From: CAZJHX01 sp964545715
GTDB taxonomy: Bacteria > Myxococcota_A > UBA9042 > GCA-2863065
DNA length: 62,646 nt
Direction of reading: 5' to 3'
Assembly: GCA_964545715.1 (NCBI GenBank)
Contig: CAZJHX010000056.1
Coordinates: 1-62,646, forward strand
Shown here: piece by piece, positions 32,069-40,617 of the stretch
How positions within the stretch are numbered: the stretch's first letter is position 1
Layout of the letters: each line of letters opens with the position of its first letter
The notes under the pieces: model-generated
Databases searched by the model: none
What the model was told of the DNA's origin: nothing
Seen by the model: the letters and a program-made list of their open reading frames with translations, nothing else
Position numbers and translations under genes: made by a program

Positions 32069-33730
32069 TCAGTCCTCTAAACGGGCGATCAATGCGCGCG
32101 CCTTTTCAGCAAACGGATGCTCCGGATAATTGAGGGTCAGCTGCTTCAGCAGCGACAGCCCGTCAGCGCGCCGGTCCAGCTTCTCGGCCATCAGGCGACC
32201 GGCCAGAAAGATGGCCTGAGGCGCGTAGGTCCCGTCCATGTCGGCCTGGGCCGCTTGCTGGCAGCAGTTGTATGCGTCGGCCGCGTATCCCGCCTGCAGC
32301 AGGGTGCGCGCCAGATGCAGGGTGTGCAGCGGCGTCGGCAGGGCAGGGGGGATGCCTTGCGTCCGCAGCTCAGCGAAGGTGTTGAGCGCCAGCGGCTCAT
32401 CTTTGGCCTCCAGCGCCGCGTACAGGCGCGCCTGAAGATCCGGCGGCGCGTTGGACACCGGCTCTGCTTCGCGCGTCGGCGCATACGGCAGGTTGTCGTC
32501 GCCGACCCCGTCGCCGCGCTCAAAGTCCGGAGGCCCGTCATAGGCTGACAGCTCGATCTCACCGGACTCTTCGGTCGCTGCCGGCGCGGCAAGCTGCGGT
32601 CCGGCCGGTGCCTCGGTCCGGGCCGGCACCTCGTAGTCGATCCCGGGCTCGCCCTCGTAGGTGTGCGACTCGCTCTCGGTCGCCGGGTCGTAGCCGAAGA
32701 TCCGCTCTTCCACGCGCGCGATCCTGATCAGCAGCGCGATCGTGACGCCTGCGCCGAAGCCGCCGATGTGCGCCCAGTACGCGACCTCGCCGGTGTCCAG
32801 AAACAGCCCGTAGAAGATCTCGCCTGCCAGCCAGCACGGGATCAGCACGGTCGCGCGCGCCGTGAAGCGCCTGGCGTTCATCGACAGGCCGCGGATGTAG
32901 ACAAAGCGGATCGGGACGCTGTGCAGCCGCACGAGGTAGGCGCCAAAGAACGCCGCCACCGCCCCCGACGCGCCGATCAGCGGCGACATGCTGGTTGGAT
33001 GGACACCCGCGTGCGTGATCGCCCCCAGCGCCGCGCCGCTGACGAATACGATAAGCACTCCCGCCGCCGACCAATACGCCTCGATGGCGCCCGCCGCCAC
33101 CCACAAAAACAGCAGGTTGAAGATCAGGTGCAGCCAGCCGCCATGAAGAAACGAGTAGGTGAACAGGCCCCGAATCGAGGGCGCAGCCGGCACGTAGCCG
33201 TAGTTGCCCAGGACCGACACCTCGCGCATCGCCGCCTGCTTCTCCAGCAGCACGTTCACCCGGGCCTGCGCGACACGGCGCTCGCCCTCTGTCGTCTCGA
33301 CCAGCCGCGCAAAGAGCTTGGCGCGCGCCAGCGTCGGGTTGTTCACCATCGAGTCCAGCGATCGGGTCTGTCCGACGTTGACTATCGCCTTTTCGAGGGC
33401 GGCGCTCATCTTGTCGGGCGTGCGCTCGCGCAGCTCCTCTTCCGCCGCGGCGGGGTCTTTGTCGTAGGAGGCGACGATCGAGTGGTTCAGAAAGTACACG
33501 CGCTGCACCAACTCGGGCAGCTCGTCGATCGTCTTGTCCGGCAGCACGACCCACGGGTGCTTCAGGTAGTCCTCGACGATCAGGCTGAAGACCTCATTCT
33601 CCTCGCGGGTCTGGTGCTCCAGCCGGCTGTTGGTCGCCAAAAACACCACCACGCACGCCGCGATGAGCGCAGCGGTGGCCAGCGGGACCTTGCCGATCCC
33701 GCGGTCGGTGCCTACCGGGAGGACGAACAT
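32069..33730 (-). CDS. Rhomboid-family intramembrane protease with TPR-like tail
   Basis: A 553-residue membrane protein. Rhomboid motifs: HGGWLHLIFNLLFLWV near residue 198 (His/Asn of helix 2), catalytic Ser in LIGASGAVAAFFG near 255, and the catalytic His in VAYWAHIGGFGAG near 321. Between the first and second spans is a ~150-residue insertion rich in charged helices (KMSAALEKAIVNVGQTRSLDSMV). After residue ~345 a Pro/acidic linker leads to TPR-like repeats (LYAALEAKDEPLALNTFAEL, ARTLLQAGYAADAYNCCQQAAQ). Start at 33730 places the first span directly at the N-terminus. The CAP-domain lipoprotein gene ends 29 nt upstream. Confidence 0.88.
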   Translation of the reverse strand: MFVLPVGTDRGIGKVPLATAALIAACVVVFLATNSRLEHQTREENEVFSLIVEDYLKHPWVVLPDKTIDELPELVQRVYFLNHSIVASYDKDPAAAEEELRERTPDKMSAALEKAIVNVGQTRSLDSMVNNPTLARAKLFARLVETTEGERRVAQARVNVLLEKQAAMREVSVLGNYGYVPAAPSIRGLFTYSFLHGGWLHLIFNLLFLWVAAGAIEAYWSAAGVLIVFVSGAALGAITHAGVHPTSMSPLIGASGAVAAFFGAYLVRLHSVPIRFVYIRGLSMNARRFTARATVLIPCWLAGEIFYGLFLDTGEVAYWAHIGGFGAGVTIALLIRIARVEERIFGYDPATESESHTYEGEPGIDYEVPARTEAPAGPQLAAPAATEESGEIELSAYDGPPDFERGDGVGDDNLPYAPTREAEPVSNAPPDLQARLYAALEAKDEPLALNTFAELRTQGIPPALPTPLHTLHLARTLLQAGYAADAYNCCQQAAQADMDGTYAPQAIFLAGRLMAEKLDRRADGLSLLKQLTLNYPEHPFAEKARALIARLED

Positions 33731-33759
33731 GCGCCGATGTTTACATGAAGGCGGCCTGC

Positions 33760-35442
33760 TTAGAAGGTACTGCAATCCAAGCTGTGGATCTCGTAGCTGA
33801 TCGGCGGATTGGTGCCCGTCACGCTGACGGTGTAGGTGGCGCCCGCTTTGATCTTCCAGCCCTGCGGCACCATGTTGATCGCATAGTCGCTGCCGTATCC
33901 GCCCTTGAGCTTGATGACGCTCATCGGCCGGTTCTGCCCGCCCTCGGTCACGGTCACCTTGGCGTTGGAGAGGTTGATGCTGTCGCTTTGGATGGTCCAG
34001 CCCGTCTCATCGGTGTTGGTCCAGCTCATGGCGTGCCAGTCCACCGGGTAGTAGCCGGCGGGCGGCCAGGCGGTCCATTGTGCGTTGGCGCCTCCGCCGC
34101 CCGACTTGGTCGCCATGCAGGAGTAGTCCTTGGTGGACCCGAACGCCGTCGACGACAGCCAGTTGGACAGGATCCACCGCCGGTGTCCCATCGTGGTCTC
34201 GTTGCCGGGGTCGATCATATAGAGGTCGCCCGCGATCACGGCCGGCATCGTCGCGATGTTGCTGCCGCCCGCGGCCTTGGACCCCGCCTGGCTCCAGCAT
34301 TTCCAAAACGACGGCGGGTTGTGGCTCAGCGAGTTGTTGGCGTCGAGGATCAGCGCGCACTTTTGTTGTCCCGCGTACAGGGCCGGGTTCAGCGCCAACG
34401 GCGGCAGGCCCGCAAACCAGCGATAGAGGTTGACGTTGAGCAGCGCTGCTTGCTGCCAGGCCTCGGACATCGTCGCTTCGACGCACTGGTTGATGCTGCC
34501 GCCCCAGGCGTCCTCGCTCATCAGGGCGCGGTCGTGGTTGTACCGGGCGCACGCCTCCTGGGCCGGGCTGCCCTCAACGCACGCGCCGGCCAGGCAGAAC
34601 AGCCCCTCGCCGCAGCTGCCGCAGCTCTGTCCAAAGAGGGGATCCAGGCCGCACTCCAGTTGATTGCACGGCTGGGGGGACGCGCCGCAGGTCCCGCCCG
34701 CGATGGCCGATGACAGCAGGTTGCCCTCGACTCCCAGCCCGCTCAGGATCACCTCGATCGTCGTGCCGCCATTGGTCATGGACAGCACGCCGGCCAGGTC
34801 CAGGCGCTCGAGCAGCTGGGTGCAGCTCTTGTCGCCATCGCCGTTGGCCACCGCCAGGGGGGCGGCCAGCAGGGTTCCATCGACGCCCGGCCCGGTCGCG
34901 TACGTCTTGCCGCTGCCCCAGCCGTTGCCGCACTGCGGATCGCTGCGCAGCGTGGCCGAGGTCAAGGCCCACAGCCCGCCTTCGACTCCAAACTGAAGCG
35001 TCAACGGGCAGGCGCCGCCGACAGTGAAGACCAGCTCCATGCCGGTCAGGCACTTCTGACCCGCGTTGTGGGTGGCCGTGATCTGCACCGGCTGGCCGTG
35101 GTACTGGATTGGATCGCTGTCCTCGCCCAGCGCCCCCGTGGCGGTGGCGTGGCACGCGTCCAGCGGTCCGGCGGGTGGTCCGGGATCCTCGGGCTCGGGC
35201 TCGGGCTCCGGCTCGACCGGCCCGGGCTCAACGCCGGGACCCGCGCCGGGATCGGTGCCGGTGCCGGTCGGATCATCGATCGGTGTCGGATCGGCTGGGG
35301 TCTCTGGCGCGGGCGGCGCAGGTGGTCCAAAGCCAAACTGCTCAGCGGATTTCGGCTCACGCTCAGCAGGCCCGCAGGCCACCAGCGCGGCGGACAAGAG
35401 AAAACACGGGATAAGTACGATGGCACGGGTCAGCTTCAACAC
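33760..35442 (-). CDS. CAP-domain (SCP-like) lipoprotein
   Basis: A 560-residue lipoprotein. GTG at 35442 has GGAG 6 nt upstream and gives the signal MLKLTRAIVLIPCFLLSAALVAC with lipobox LVAC. A Pro/Glu/Thr-rich stalk follows to about residue 90. The middle has disulfide-type cysteines (CGLDPLFGQSCGSCGEGLFCLAGAC). The CAP-like domain spans about 300-470: LLNVNLYRWFAGLPPLALNPALYAGQQKCALILDAN, LSHNPPSFWKCW, GGSNIA and TTMGHRRWILSNW. Secreted CAP proteins often bind or cleave extracellular targets. Adjacent to the rhomboid gene, which might process it, but that is speculative. Confidence 0.78.
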   Translation of the reverse strand: MLKLTRAIVLIPCFLLSAALVACGPAEREPKSAEQFGFGPPAPPAPETPADPTPIDDPTGTGTDPGAGPGVEPGPVEPEPEPEPEDPGPPAGPLDACHATATGALGEDSDPIQYHGQPVQITATHNAGQKCLTGMELVFTVGGACPLTLQFGVEGGLWALTSATLRSDPQCGNGWGSGKTYATGPGVDGTLLAAPLAVANGDGDKSCTQLLERLDLAGVLSMTNGGTTIEVILSGLGVEGNLLSSAIAGGTCGASPQPCNQLECGLDPLFGQSCGSCGEGLFCLAGACVEGSPAQEACARYNHDRALMSEDAWGGSINQCVEATMSEAWQQAALLNVNLYRWFAGLPPLALNPALYAGQQKCALILDANNSLSHNPPSFWKCWSQAGSKAAGGSNIATMPAVIAGDLYMIDPGNETTMGHRRWILSNWLSSTAFGSTKDYSCMATKSGGGGANAQWTAWPPAGYYPVDWHAMSWTNTDETGWTIQSDSINLSNAKVTVTEGGQNRPMSVIKLKGGYGSDYAINMVPQGWKIKAGATYTVSVTGTNPPISYEIHSLDCSTF

Positions 35443-35521
35443 GATCAACTCCACAACAACAAGCCCAACTGCCGCTGCGCAGGATACCACCGGACTTCTC
35501 GTTCTGGAAGTTGCTTCTTCG

Positions 35522-36175
35522 TCAGGCCCGCTTGGTACCCTGAATCGCCAGCCCGGGCGTGCCGGGGATCCGCGCCACCGAGCAGCTCTGCAGTGCCAGG
35601 GGCGTCGCCAGCGCGCGCGCTTCGTCCAGGTCCAGCGACTGCCCCGCCACCACGGTGCGAAACAGCGCGACTCCGACGCCGCGGAGCAGACCCGGGATGT
35701 GCCAGCCCGCCACGAAGCGCCGCACGTCCGCCAGCTTGCAGCCGCGGTCCGCCTCGATCACCAGCAGCCTGCCGCCGGGGCGCAGCACACGCACGCACTC
35801 GGCCAGTCCCTGCGCCGGATCGGGCCAGTGCTTGATCGACGCGACCGACAGCACGTCGTCGAAGTCGGCGTCTTCAAACGGCAGGTCCAGCGCGTCGCCG
35901 ACGACAAACTCAGCCCGCTGCGCGCGCGTGCGGGCTCGGCGGATCTGGTCCGCCGACAGGTCCAGCCCTGTCCAACGCAGATCCGGCCGGTCCGCCAGCA
36001 TGTGCCTGGCCAGGTGCCCGCCGCCGCAGCCCACCTCCAGCACCCGGGCCGAGGGAGCGGGCGCCACGTCCCCGACCGCGTCGGCCATCGCGATGACGGC
36101 GTCCGCGATCACGCGGTCATACAGAAACGACTCCACCGAGCTGTAGGGGGCCGTGAAGTCGCGCAGCAGAGCCAT
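35522..36175 (-). CDS. Class I SAM-dependent methyltransferase
   Basis: A 217-residue methyltransferase. Motif I is ARVLEVGCGGGHLARHM at about residues 43-58, the acidic ribose-binding residue is in WTGLDLSADQI, motif II/III are FVVGDALDLPFEDADFDDVLSVASIKHW and LRPGGRLLVIEADRG. It belongs to the UbiE/Methyltransf_11 group; substrate unknown. It begins 6 nt after the stop of the upstream SDR gene, so they are probably cotranscribed. Confidence 0.9.
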   Translation of the reverse strand: MALLRDFTAPYSSVESFLYDRVIADAVIAMADAVGDVAPAPSARVLEVGCGGGHLARHMLADRPDLRWTGLDLSADQIRRARTRAQRAEFVVGDALDLPFEDADFDDVLSVASIKHWPDPAQGLAECVRVLRPGGRLLVIEADRGCKLADVRRFVAGWHIPGLLRGVGVALFRTVVAGQSLDLDEARALATPLALQSCSVARIPGTPGLAIQGTKRA

Positions 36176-36181
36176 GAGCGG

Positions 36182-37783
36182 CTACCAGTCGGTCGACTTG
36201 TAGTCTTTGAGAAACTGGCCCCAGACGTGCTCGCCCGTGTTCAGGCCGTCAAAGATCGGGTCCAGGATGCGTGCGGCGCCGTCCACGATGTCCAGCGGCG
36301 GCGTAAAGCCGTGCTCCTGGCGCTTGCGGGTCGTGATCTCCGCCGGGTCTTCGTCGGTGACCCAGCCCGTGTCGACGGCGTTCATGTGGATGCCGTCCTG
36401 CACGTAGTCCACCGCGGACGTGCGCGTCATCATGTTGAGCGCGGCCTTGGCCATGTTTGTGTGCGGATGCTTGTCCGTCTTGGAGTGCCGGTAGAACTGC
36501 CCCTCGACGGCGGACACGTTCACCACGTGCTTGTCTGCCGTGGGTACGCTCAACAGCAGCGGCTTGAGCCGGGCGTTGAGCACATACGGCGCTACCGCGT
36601 TGACCAGCTGCACCTCCAGCAGCTCGACCGTCGAGACCTCGCTGAGACGCAGCCGCCAGCTGTTGTTGGCGCGCAGGTCGATCTGCTGCTCGTCCTGGTC
36701 CAGCGCGCCTGCGGGAAAGAGCGTCTCCGACTCGTCGTGGTCCTCGGGCAGCAGCGCCACGGTCGACAACTCCGACGCCAGCGCGATGCCGGGCGCCGCC
36801 ACCGCGCGATGAGGCACGACGCCCGCCAGATGCTCGGCAGTGCTACCGCCGGGAGCCAGGTAATGCGGCTGCGACTCGGTTCGCGCCCGCAGCTCGTGAT
36901 ACGACGCCAGCAGCGGCTGCTCGGGCTCGGGCACCCCGTCCAGCGGCGCCTGCTCCTCAGGCAGCAGCGCGCGATAAAAGCCGGGCGGCCGGCGGACTGT
37001 CTGGCAGGCGTTGTTTACGATGAAGTCGAGCCGGTCCAGGTGCTGCAGCAGATGTGCGCAGAAGATCTCCACGCTTGGCGTGTGACGCAGATCCAGACCA
37101 AAGATCTCCAGCCGATCGCCCCACTCGTCAAAGTCGTCTTCGGCCGCGTATCGTCGCGCGGCGTCACGCGGAAAGCGGGTCGTGACCACCAGCCTGGCGC
37201 CTGCGCGCAGCAGCTTGATCCCGACGTGATAGCCGATCTTGACGCGGCCGCCCGTGAGCAGCGCCGTGCGCCCCTTGAGATCCGCGGTCTGGTGCCGCTT
37301 GGCCCAGTTGAAGGCGGCGCAGTCCGCGCACATCTGGTCGTAGAAGAAGTGCAGCGTATCGAACTTGACCTTGCACACGTAGCAGTGGCGCAGCTCCTCA
37401 ACGCGCGGGGCTTCGGTGTCCCCGGCCTCGTGCAGCGTGCGCTCGGTGTCCAGGATATGGCGCGGCGCCAGCAGGTTGGGTGTCTGGAACACCGCGTCGC
37501 GACGCTTGGCGCGGATCCCGGTGGCCTCCAGGACGGCGTTGTCTTTGGCCCGTCGCTGCTGTCGCTCCAGCCGTCGCCGCGCTTTGTTGAAGCGTGATCG
37601 GGCCTTGCTGTCCGGGGTGACCAGCTCTCCCGCGGCCATCCTCAGCCGCTGTCGCACCTCACGCGGGACCGTCGCCAGCCGGTCCAGCTGCGAGGAGAGG
37701 CCCTCCAGCTGAGCGGTCAGCGCTTCGATCTCGGCGACGAAATCGGCGTCCTGAGCGGGCGGATCGGGGTTCGCGTTGTCCAC
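36182..37783 (-). CDS. Atypical SDR protein with N-terminal zinc-ribbon-like domain
   Basis: About 533 residues from a GTG at 37783 (a TTG at 37801 is an alternative; neither has a good ribosome binding site). Residues 1-105 are helical and very basic (RSRFNKARRRLERQQRRAKD). Then CYVC and CADC, 18 residues apart, form a likely zinc ribbon. The SDR fold follows with ALLTGGRVKIGYHVG and IVNNACQTVRRP. At the catalytic site VNVSAVEGQF keeps Ser, but the YxxxK motif reads TNMAK, so the Tyr is Thr. A large insertion lies between NNAC and the catalytic Ser. Activity is therefore uncertain. Confidence 0.8.
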   Translation of the reverse strand: MDNANPDPPAQDADFVAEIEALTAQLEGLSSQLDRLATVPREVRQRLRMAAGELVTPDSKARSRFNKARRRLERQQRRAKDNAVLEATGIRAKRRDAVFQTPNLLAPRHILDTERTLHEAGDTEAPRVEELRHCYVCKVKFDTLHFFYDQMCADCAAFNWAKRHQTADLKGRTALLTGGRVKIGYHVGIKLLRAGARLVVTTRFPRDAARRYAAEDDFDEWGDRLEIFGLDLRHTPSVEIFCAHLLQHLDRLDFIVNNACQTVRRPPGFYRALLPEEQAPLDGVPEPEQPLLASYHELRARTESQPHYLAPGGSTAEHLAGVVPHRAVAAPGIALASELSTVALLPEDHDESETLFPAGALDQDEQQIDLRANNSWRLRLSEVSTVELLEVQLVNAVAPYVLNARLKPLLLSVPTADKHVVNVSAVEGQFYRHSKTDKHPHTNMAKAALNMMTRTSAVDYVQDGIHMNAVDTGWVTDEDPAEITTRKRQEHGFTPPLDIVDGAARILDPIFDGLNTGEHVWGQFLKDYKSTDW

Positions 37784-37811
37784 GGCGCACGGGTAACACA
37801 AAACTTTCGGA

Positions 37812-37840
37812 TTGACATAGATGTAAATTGCATATATGTA
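37812..37840 (+). promoter_or_regulatory. Promoter of the NrtR-SPFH-NADK-like operon
   Basis: TTGACA (37812-37817), 17-nt spacer, TATGTA (37835-37840). The surrounding 50 bp is strikingly AT-rich for this genome. An overlapping palindrome suggests repression. Confidence 0.6.
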
Positions 37841-37847
37841 TTATGCA
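37829..37847. promoter_or_regulatory. Candidate NrtR operator TGCATA-N7-TATGCA
   Basis: A perfect 6-bp inverted repeat with a 7-nt centre covering the -10 hexamer, 17 nt before the NrtR start codon. Position and symmetry fit an autoregulatory site for the Nudix-related regulator encoded next; the binding sequence differs between NrtR groups, so assignment is by location. Confidence 0.5.
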
Positions 37848-37863
37848 TCAAACTGGAGATCAC

Positions 37864-38595
37864 ATGCAGCCTGACGAAAGAGCATTCCTGGACGCCTACG
37901 ATCCCAGTGAGTTCGAGCGTCCGTCGGTGACCGTGGATGTGGTCATCCTGACCGTGGAGGACGGGCGTCTGAAGGTGCTGCTGGGCCTGCGCGATCAGCT
38001 TCCGCAGCGCGGATTGTGGGGGCTGCCGGGATCATTCGTTCGCATGGAGGAGTCGCTGGACGCTGCCGCCGTCCGGTCCCTGACCGATCAGACGGGTCTG
38101 GAGGGCGTGTTTCTGGAGCAGCTGTATACGTTCGGCGCCCCGGGACGCGACCCGCGCATGCGCATCATCACCACCGCATATTTCGCCCTGGTACCGCGCG
38201 GTCGCCTGGCTGGACTCAAGCCGTCCACGGTGCTGGCCACGCTGGAGATCCCGTGGTCCGGCGAAGAGGGCGGCCCCGTCAGCGCGCTGCACCCGGACAC
38301 CGGCCAGGCGCTGCCGCTGGCGTTCGATCACGGTGACGTGCTGAGCATGGCAGTGCGCCGGCTGCGCGGAAAGCTCAGCTACACGGACGTCGCGTTTGCG
38401 CTGGTTCCCGAGGAGTTCACGCTGTTTCAGCTGCGCGCGATCCACGAGGCCGTGCTGGCACGCGACATCAACAAAGACTCGTTTCGCCGCAAGGTGCTGG
38501 CGTCCGGACTCGTCGAAGCCACCGGACGTCGCCAGGCCGACGTGGGCCACCGCCCGGCCGAGCTCTACCGATCACCCCGCAAAGACAGGAGATAA
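37864..38595 (+). CDS. nrtR: NrtR-type Nudix/winged-helix transcriptional regulator
   Basis: A 243-residue protein. The Nudix-like domain (residues about 20-145) has VTVDVVILTVEDGRLKVLLGLRDQLPQRGLWGLPGSFV; the Nudix box GSFVRMEESLDAAAVRSLTDQTGL has lost the REUXEE catalytic signature (RSLTDQ), as in NrtR, which binds ADP-ribose or related ligands without hydrolysing them. The C-terminal winged helix shows LSYTDVAFALVPEEFTLFQLRAIHEAVL and INKDSFRRKVLASGLV. GGAG sits 5 nt before the ATG. It heads an operon with SPFH and NADK-like genes (2-nt and 3-nt gaps), implying control of NAD(P)-related functions. Confidence 0.9.
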   Translation: MQPDERAFLDAYDPSEFERPSVTVDVVILTVEDGRLKVLLGLRDQLPQRGLWGLPGSFVRMEESLDAAAVRSLTDQTGLEGVFLEQLYTFGAPGRDPRMRIITTAYFALVPRGRLAGLKPSTVLATLEIPWSGEEGGPVSALHPDTGQALPLAFDHGDVLSMAVRRLRGKLSYTDVAFALVPEEFTLFQLRAIHEAVLARDINKDSFRRKVLASGLVEATGRRQADVGHRPAELYRSPRKDRR

Positions 38596-38597
38596 CC

Positions 38598-39617
38598 ATG
38601 GCCGACATCCGTAGATTTCTCTTCATCAGGCACCTCCGCTCCGAGGCGAGCTCTCACGTGCTGCATTACACCAAGGGCCGACCGGTGCACACCGGCCCGG
38701 GCGTGTCGTTTTGGTTTCTGGCGCTCTCGGCGTCCATCTCCGAGCTGCCCATGGACGATCGGGACCTGTCGATTCTGTTTCACGGGCGGTCCCGCGACTT
38801 CCAGGATGTAACGATCCAGGCCGTCGTGACGTGGCGGGTGACCGATCCCGTCGTGCTGTCGCAGCGTATCGACTTCTCGATCGACCTGGACTCCGGCGCT
38901 TGGGTCGGGCAGCCCCTGGAGCAGCTCACCCAGCTTTTGACCCAGCTCGCGCAGCAGAGCGCGTGGGAGTACCTGGCCCGCACCCCGCTGGAGGAGATTC
39001 TGCTGGAGGGTCTGGACACGATTCGCGACCGGATCCGCGCCGGGCTGGTGGACGACCCGTCCGTGCGGGCCATGGGCATCGAGATCGTCTCGGTGCGGCT
39101 GGCCAGCGTCCGCCCGGTGTCCGACGTCGAGAAGGCGCTGCAGACGCCGACGCGAGAGGCCATCCAGCAGGAGTCCGACCGCGCCATGTTCGAGCGTCGC
39201 GCCCTGGCCGTCGAGCGTGAGCGCGCCATCGCCGAAAACGAGCTGCAAAACCAGATCGAGCTCGCCAAGCGTGAAGAGACGCTGATCCAGCAGCGGGGCG
39301 TCAACGACAAGCGCCGTGTGCGCCAGGAGGCGGAGTCGGCCCAGATCGCGGCGGACGCCCAGGCCGCTCGTGCCGCGGTCGAGCACGGCTCTCAGGCGGA
39401 CGGCATCCGCATTGTCGAGGAGGCGCGCGTGCAGGCGGAGAGCAACCGCATCGACATCTATCGGGACCTGCCGTCGTCGGTGCTCGTGGGGCTGGCCGCC
39501 CGCGACCTGGCGGACAACCTGCCGCCCATCGAGCACCTGGTGGTCTCGCCGGAGCTGCTGGGCCCCGCGCTGACGAAGCTGGCCGAGGCCGGCGCCCGCA
39601 CGCTGGAGGCGCGTTAG
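38598..39617 (+). CDS. SPFH (band-7) domain protein
   Basis: A 339-residue protein lacking an obvious N-terminal membrane anchor. The SPFH domain covers residues about 25-195: KGRPVHTGPGVSFWFLALSASISELPMDDRDLSILF, VTIQAVVTWRVTDPVVLSQRIDF, MGIEIVSVRLASVRPVSDVEKALQTPTREAIQQESDRAMFERRA. A long charged coiled coil follows (ERERAIAENELQNQIELAKREETLI, ADAQAARAAVEHGSQADGIRIVEEARVQAE). Such proteins form large oligomers or membrane-microdomain scaffolds. Here it is sandwiched 2 nt after nrtR and 3 nt before the NADK-like gene, unlike the usual NfeD or FtsH partners. Confidence 0.9.
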   Translation: MADIRRFLFIRHLRSEASSHVLHYTKGRPVHTGPGVSFWFLALSASISELPMDDRDLSILFHGRSRDFQDVTIQAVVTWRVTDPVVLSQRIDFSIDLDSGAWVGQPLEQLTQLLTQLAQQSAWEYLARTPLEEILLEGLDTIRDRIRAGLVDDPSVRAMGIEIVSVRLASVRPVSDVEKALQTPTREAIQQESDRAMFERRALAVERERAIAENELQNQIELAKREETLIQQRGVNDKRRVRQEAESAQIAADAQAARAAVEHGSQADGIRIVEEARVQAESNRIDIYRDLPSSVLVGLAARDLADNLPPIEHLVVSPELLGPALTKLAEAGARTLEAR

Positions 39618-39620
39618 ACC

Positions 39621-40517
39621 ATGACGTCCGGCGTCCCCCGAGCGGTCGTCGTCGCTCGCGCGACCGAGTACGAGGAGCTGATCGCCCGCCACGGCACCCA
39701 TGGGCAGGCGCAGTTCTTTCTGCAGCAGCGCGAGCGCGACATCGCCGAGGTGCTGACCGTCCACAAGGCGCAGGTGGCCGCTGTCGCCGTCGCCCTGCGC
39801 GGCATCCCCGACGCCTGGCGCCACACCCGCGTGTGGCGTGACGACCTGGACCGCTTCCTGTTCGAGCCGCGAGACATCATCGTCGCGGTCGGGCAGGACG
39901 GCCTGGTCGCCAATGTGGCCAAGTACCTGCATGGCCAACCCGTCATCGGCGTGAACCCCGATCCGGCGCGCTATGACGGCGTCCTGGTCCGTCACGCGCC
40001 GTCGGCCTTCGCGCGCGTGCTCGCGCTCACGGGCGTTGAGGACGTGCCGATCGAGCATCGCACCATGGTCGAGGCCGTGCTGGACGACGGGCAGCGGCTG
40101 TTGGCGCTCAACGAGGTCTTTGTGGGGCACCGGACCCACCAATCGGCGCGCTATCGACTGACGCACGGCAAACGACGAGAGCGGCACTCCTCGTCCGGCC
40201 TGATCGTCTCCACCGGCACCGGCGCGACCGGGTGGGCGCGCTCGATCAGGCTGTGTCACCGCTCGGAGATTCGGCCGCCGTCGCCCACCGACCCGGCGCT
40301 GTGCTTCTTTGTGCGCGAGGCCTGGCCCTCGGTGCGGACCAACACGGATCTCACCGAGGGGCTGGTCGACGAGCAGCGGCGCCTGTCCGTGGTGTCCGAG
40401 ATGAACGTGGGCGGTGTGGTCTTCGGCGACGGCCTGGAAGAGGACCGGCTGGACTTCGCCTGGGGTCAGCGACTGGAGGTGCGGCGCTCGAACAGGACTT
40501 TGAATCTGGTGATCTGA
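39621..40517 (+). CDS. Divergent NAD-kinase-like protein
   Basis: A 298-residue protein of the NAD kinase/diacylglycerol kinase fold. The first motif, DIIVAVGQDGLVANVAKYL (residues about 85-103), corresponds to GGDGT but has Gln in place of the second Gly; the catalytic Asp93 remains. ALNEVFVGHRTHQSARYRL is the NE motif, and SSGLIVSTGTGATGWARSI matches the dinucleotide-binding segment. The C-terminal beta sandwich is recognisable (VFGDGLEEDRLDFAWGQRLEV). It may phosphorylate NAD or a related dinucleotide, or sense it. Coupled to the SPFH gene and presumably regulated by NrtR. Confidence 0.82.
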   Translation: MTSGVPRAVVVARATEYEELIARHGTHGQAQFFLQQRERDIAEVLTVHKAQVAAVAVALRGIPDAWRHTRVWRDDLDRFLFEPRDIIVAVGQDGLVANVAKYLHGQPVIGVNPDPARYDGVLVRHAPSAFARVLALTGVEDVPIEHRTMVEAVLDDGQRLLALNEVFVGHRTHQSARYRLTHGKRRERHSSSGLIVSTGTGATGWARSIRLCHRSEIRPPSPTDPALCFFVREAWPSVRTNTDLTEGLVDEQRRLSVVSEMNVGGVVFGDGLEEDRLDFAWGQRLEVRRSNRTLNLVI

Positions 40518-40617
40518 TCCCCGACCGACCAAAACCGCATCAACGCAAAACAATGGGCGTGACAGTGAGTCGGCTGAATGGCAGGCTGCTGGTCGGGCAT
40601 TTGACGCCGGGGGGGAT

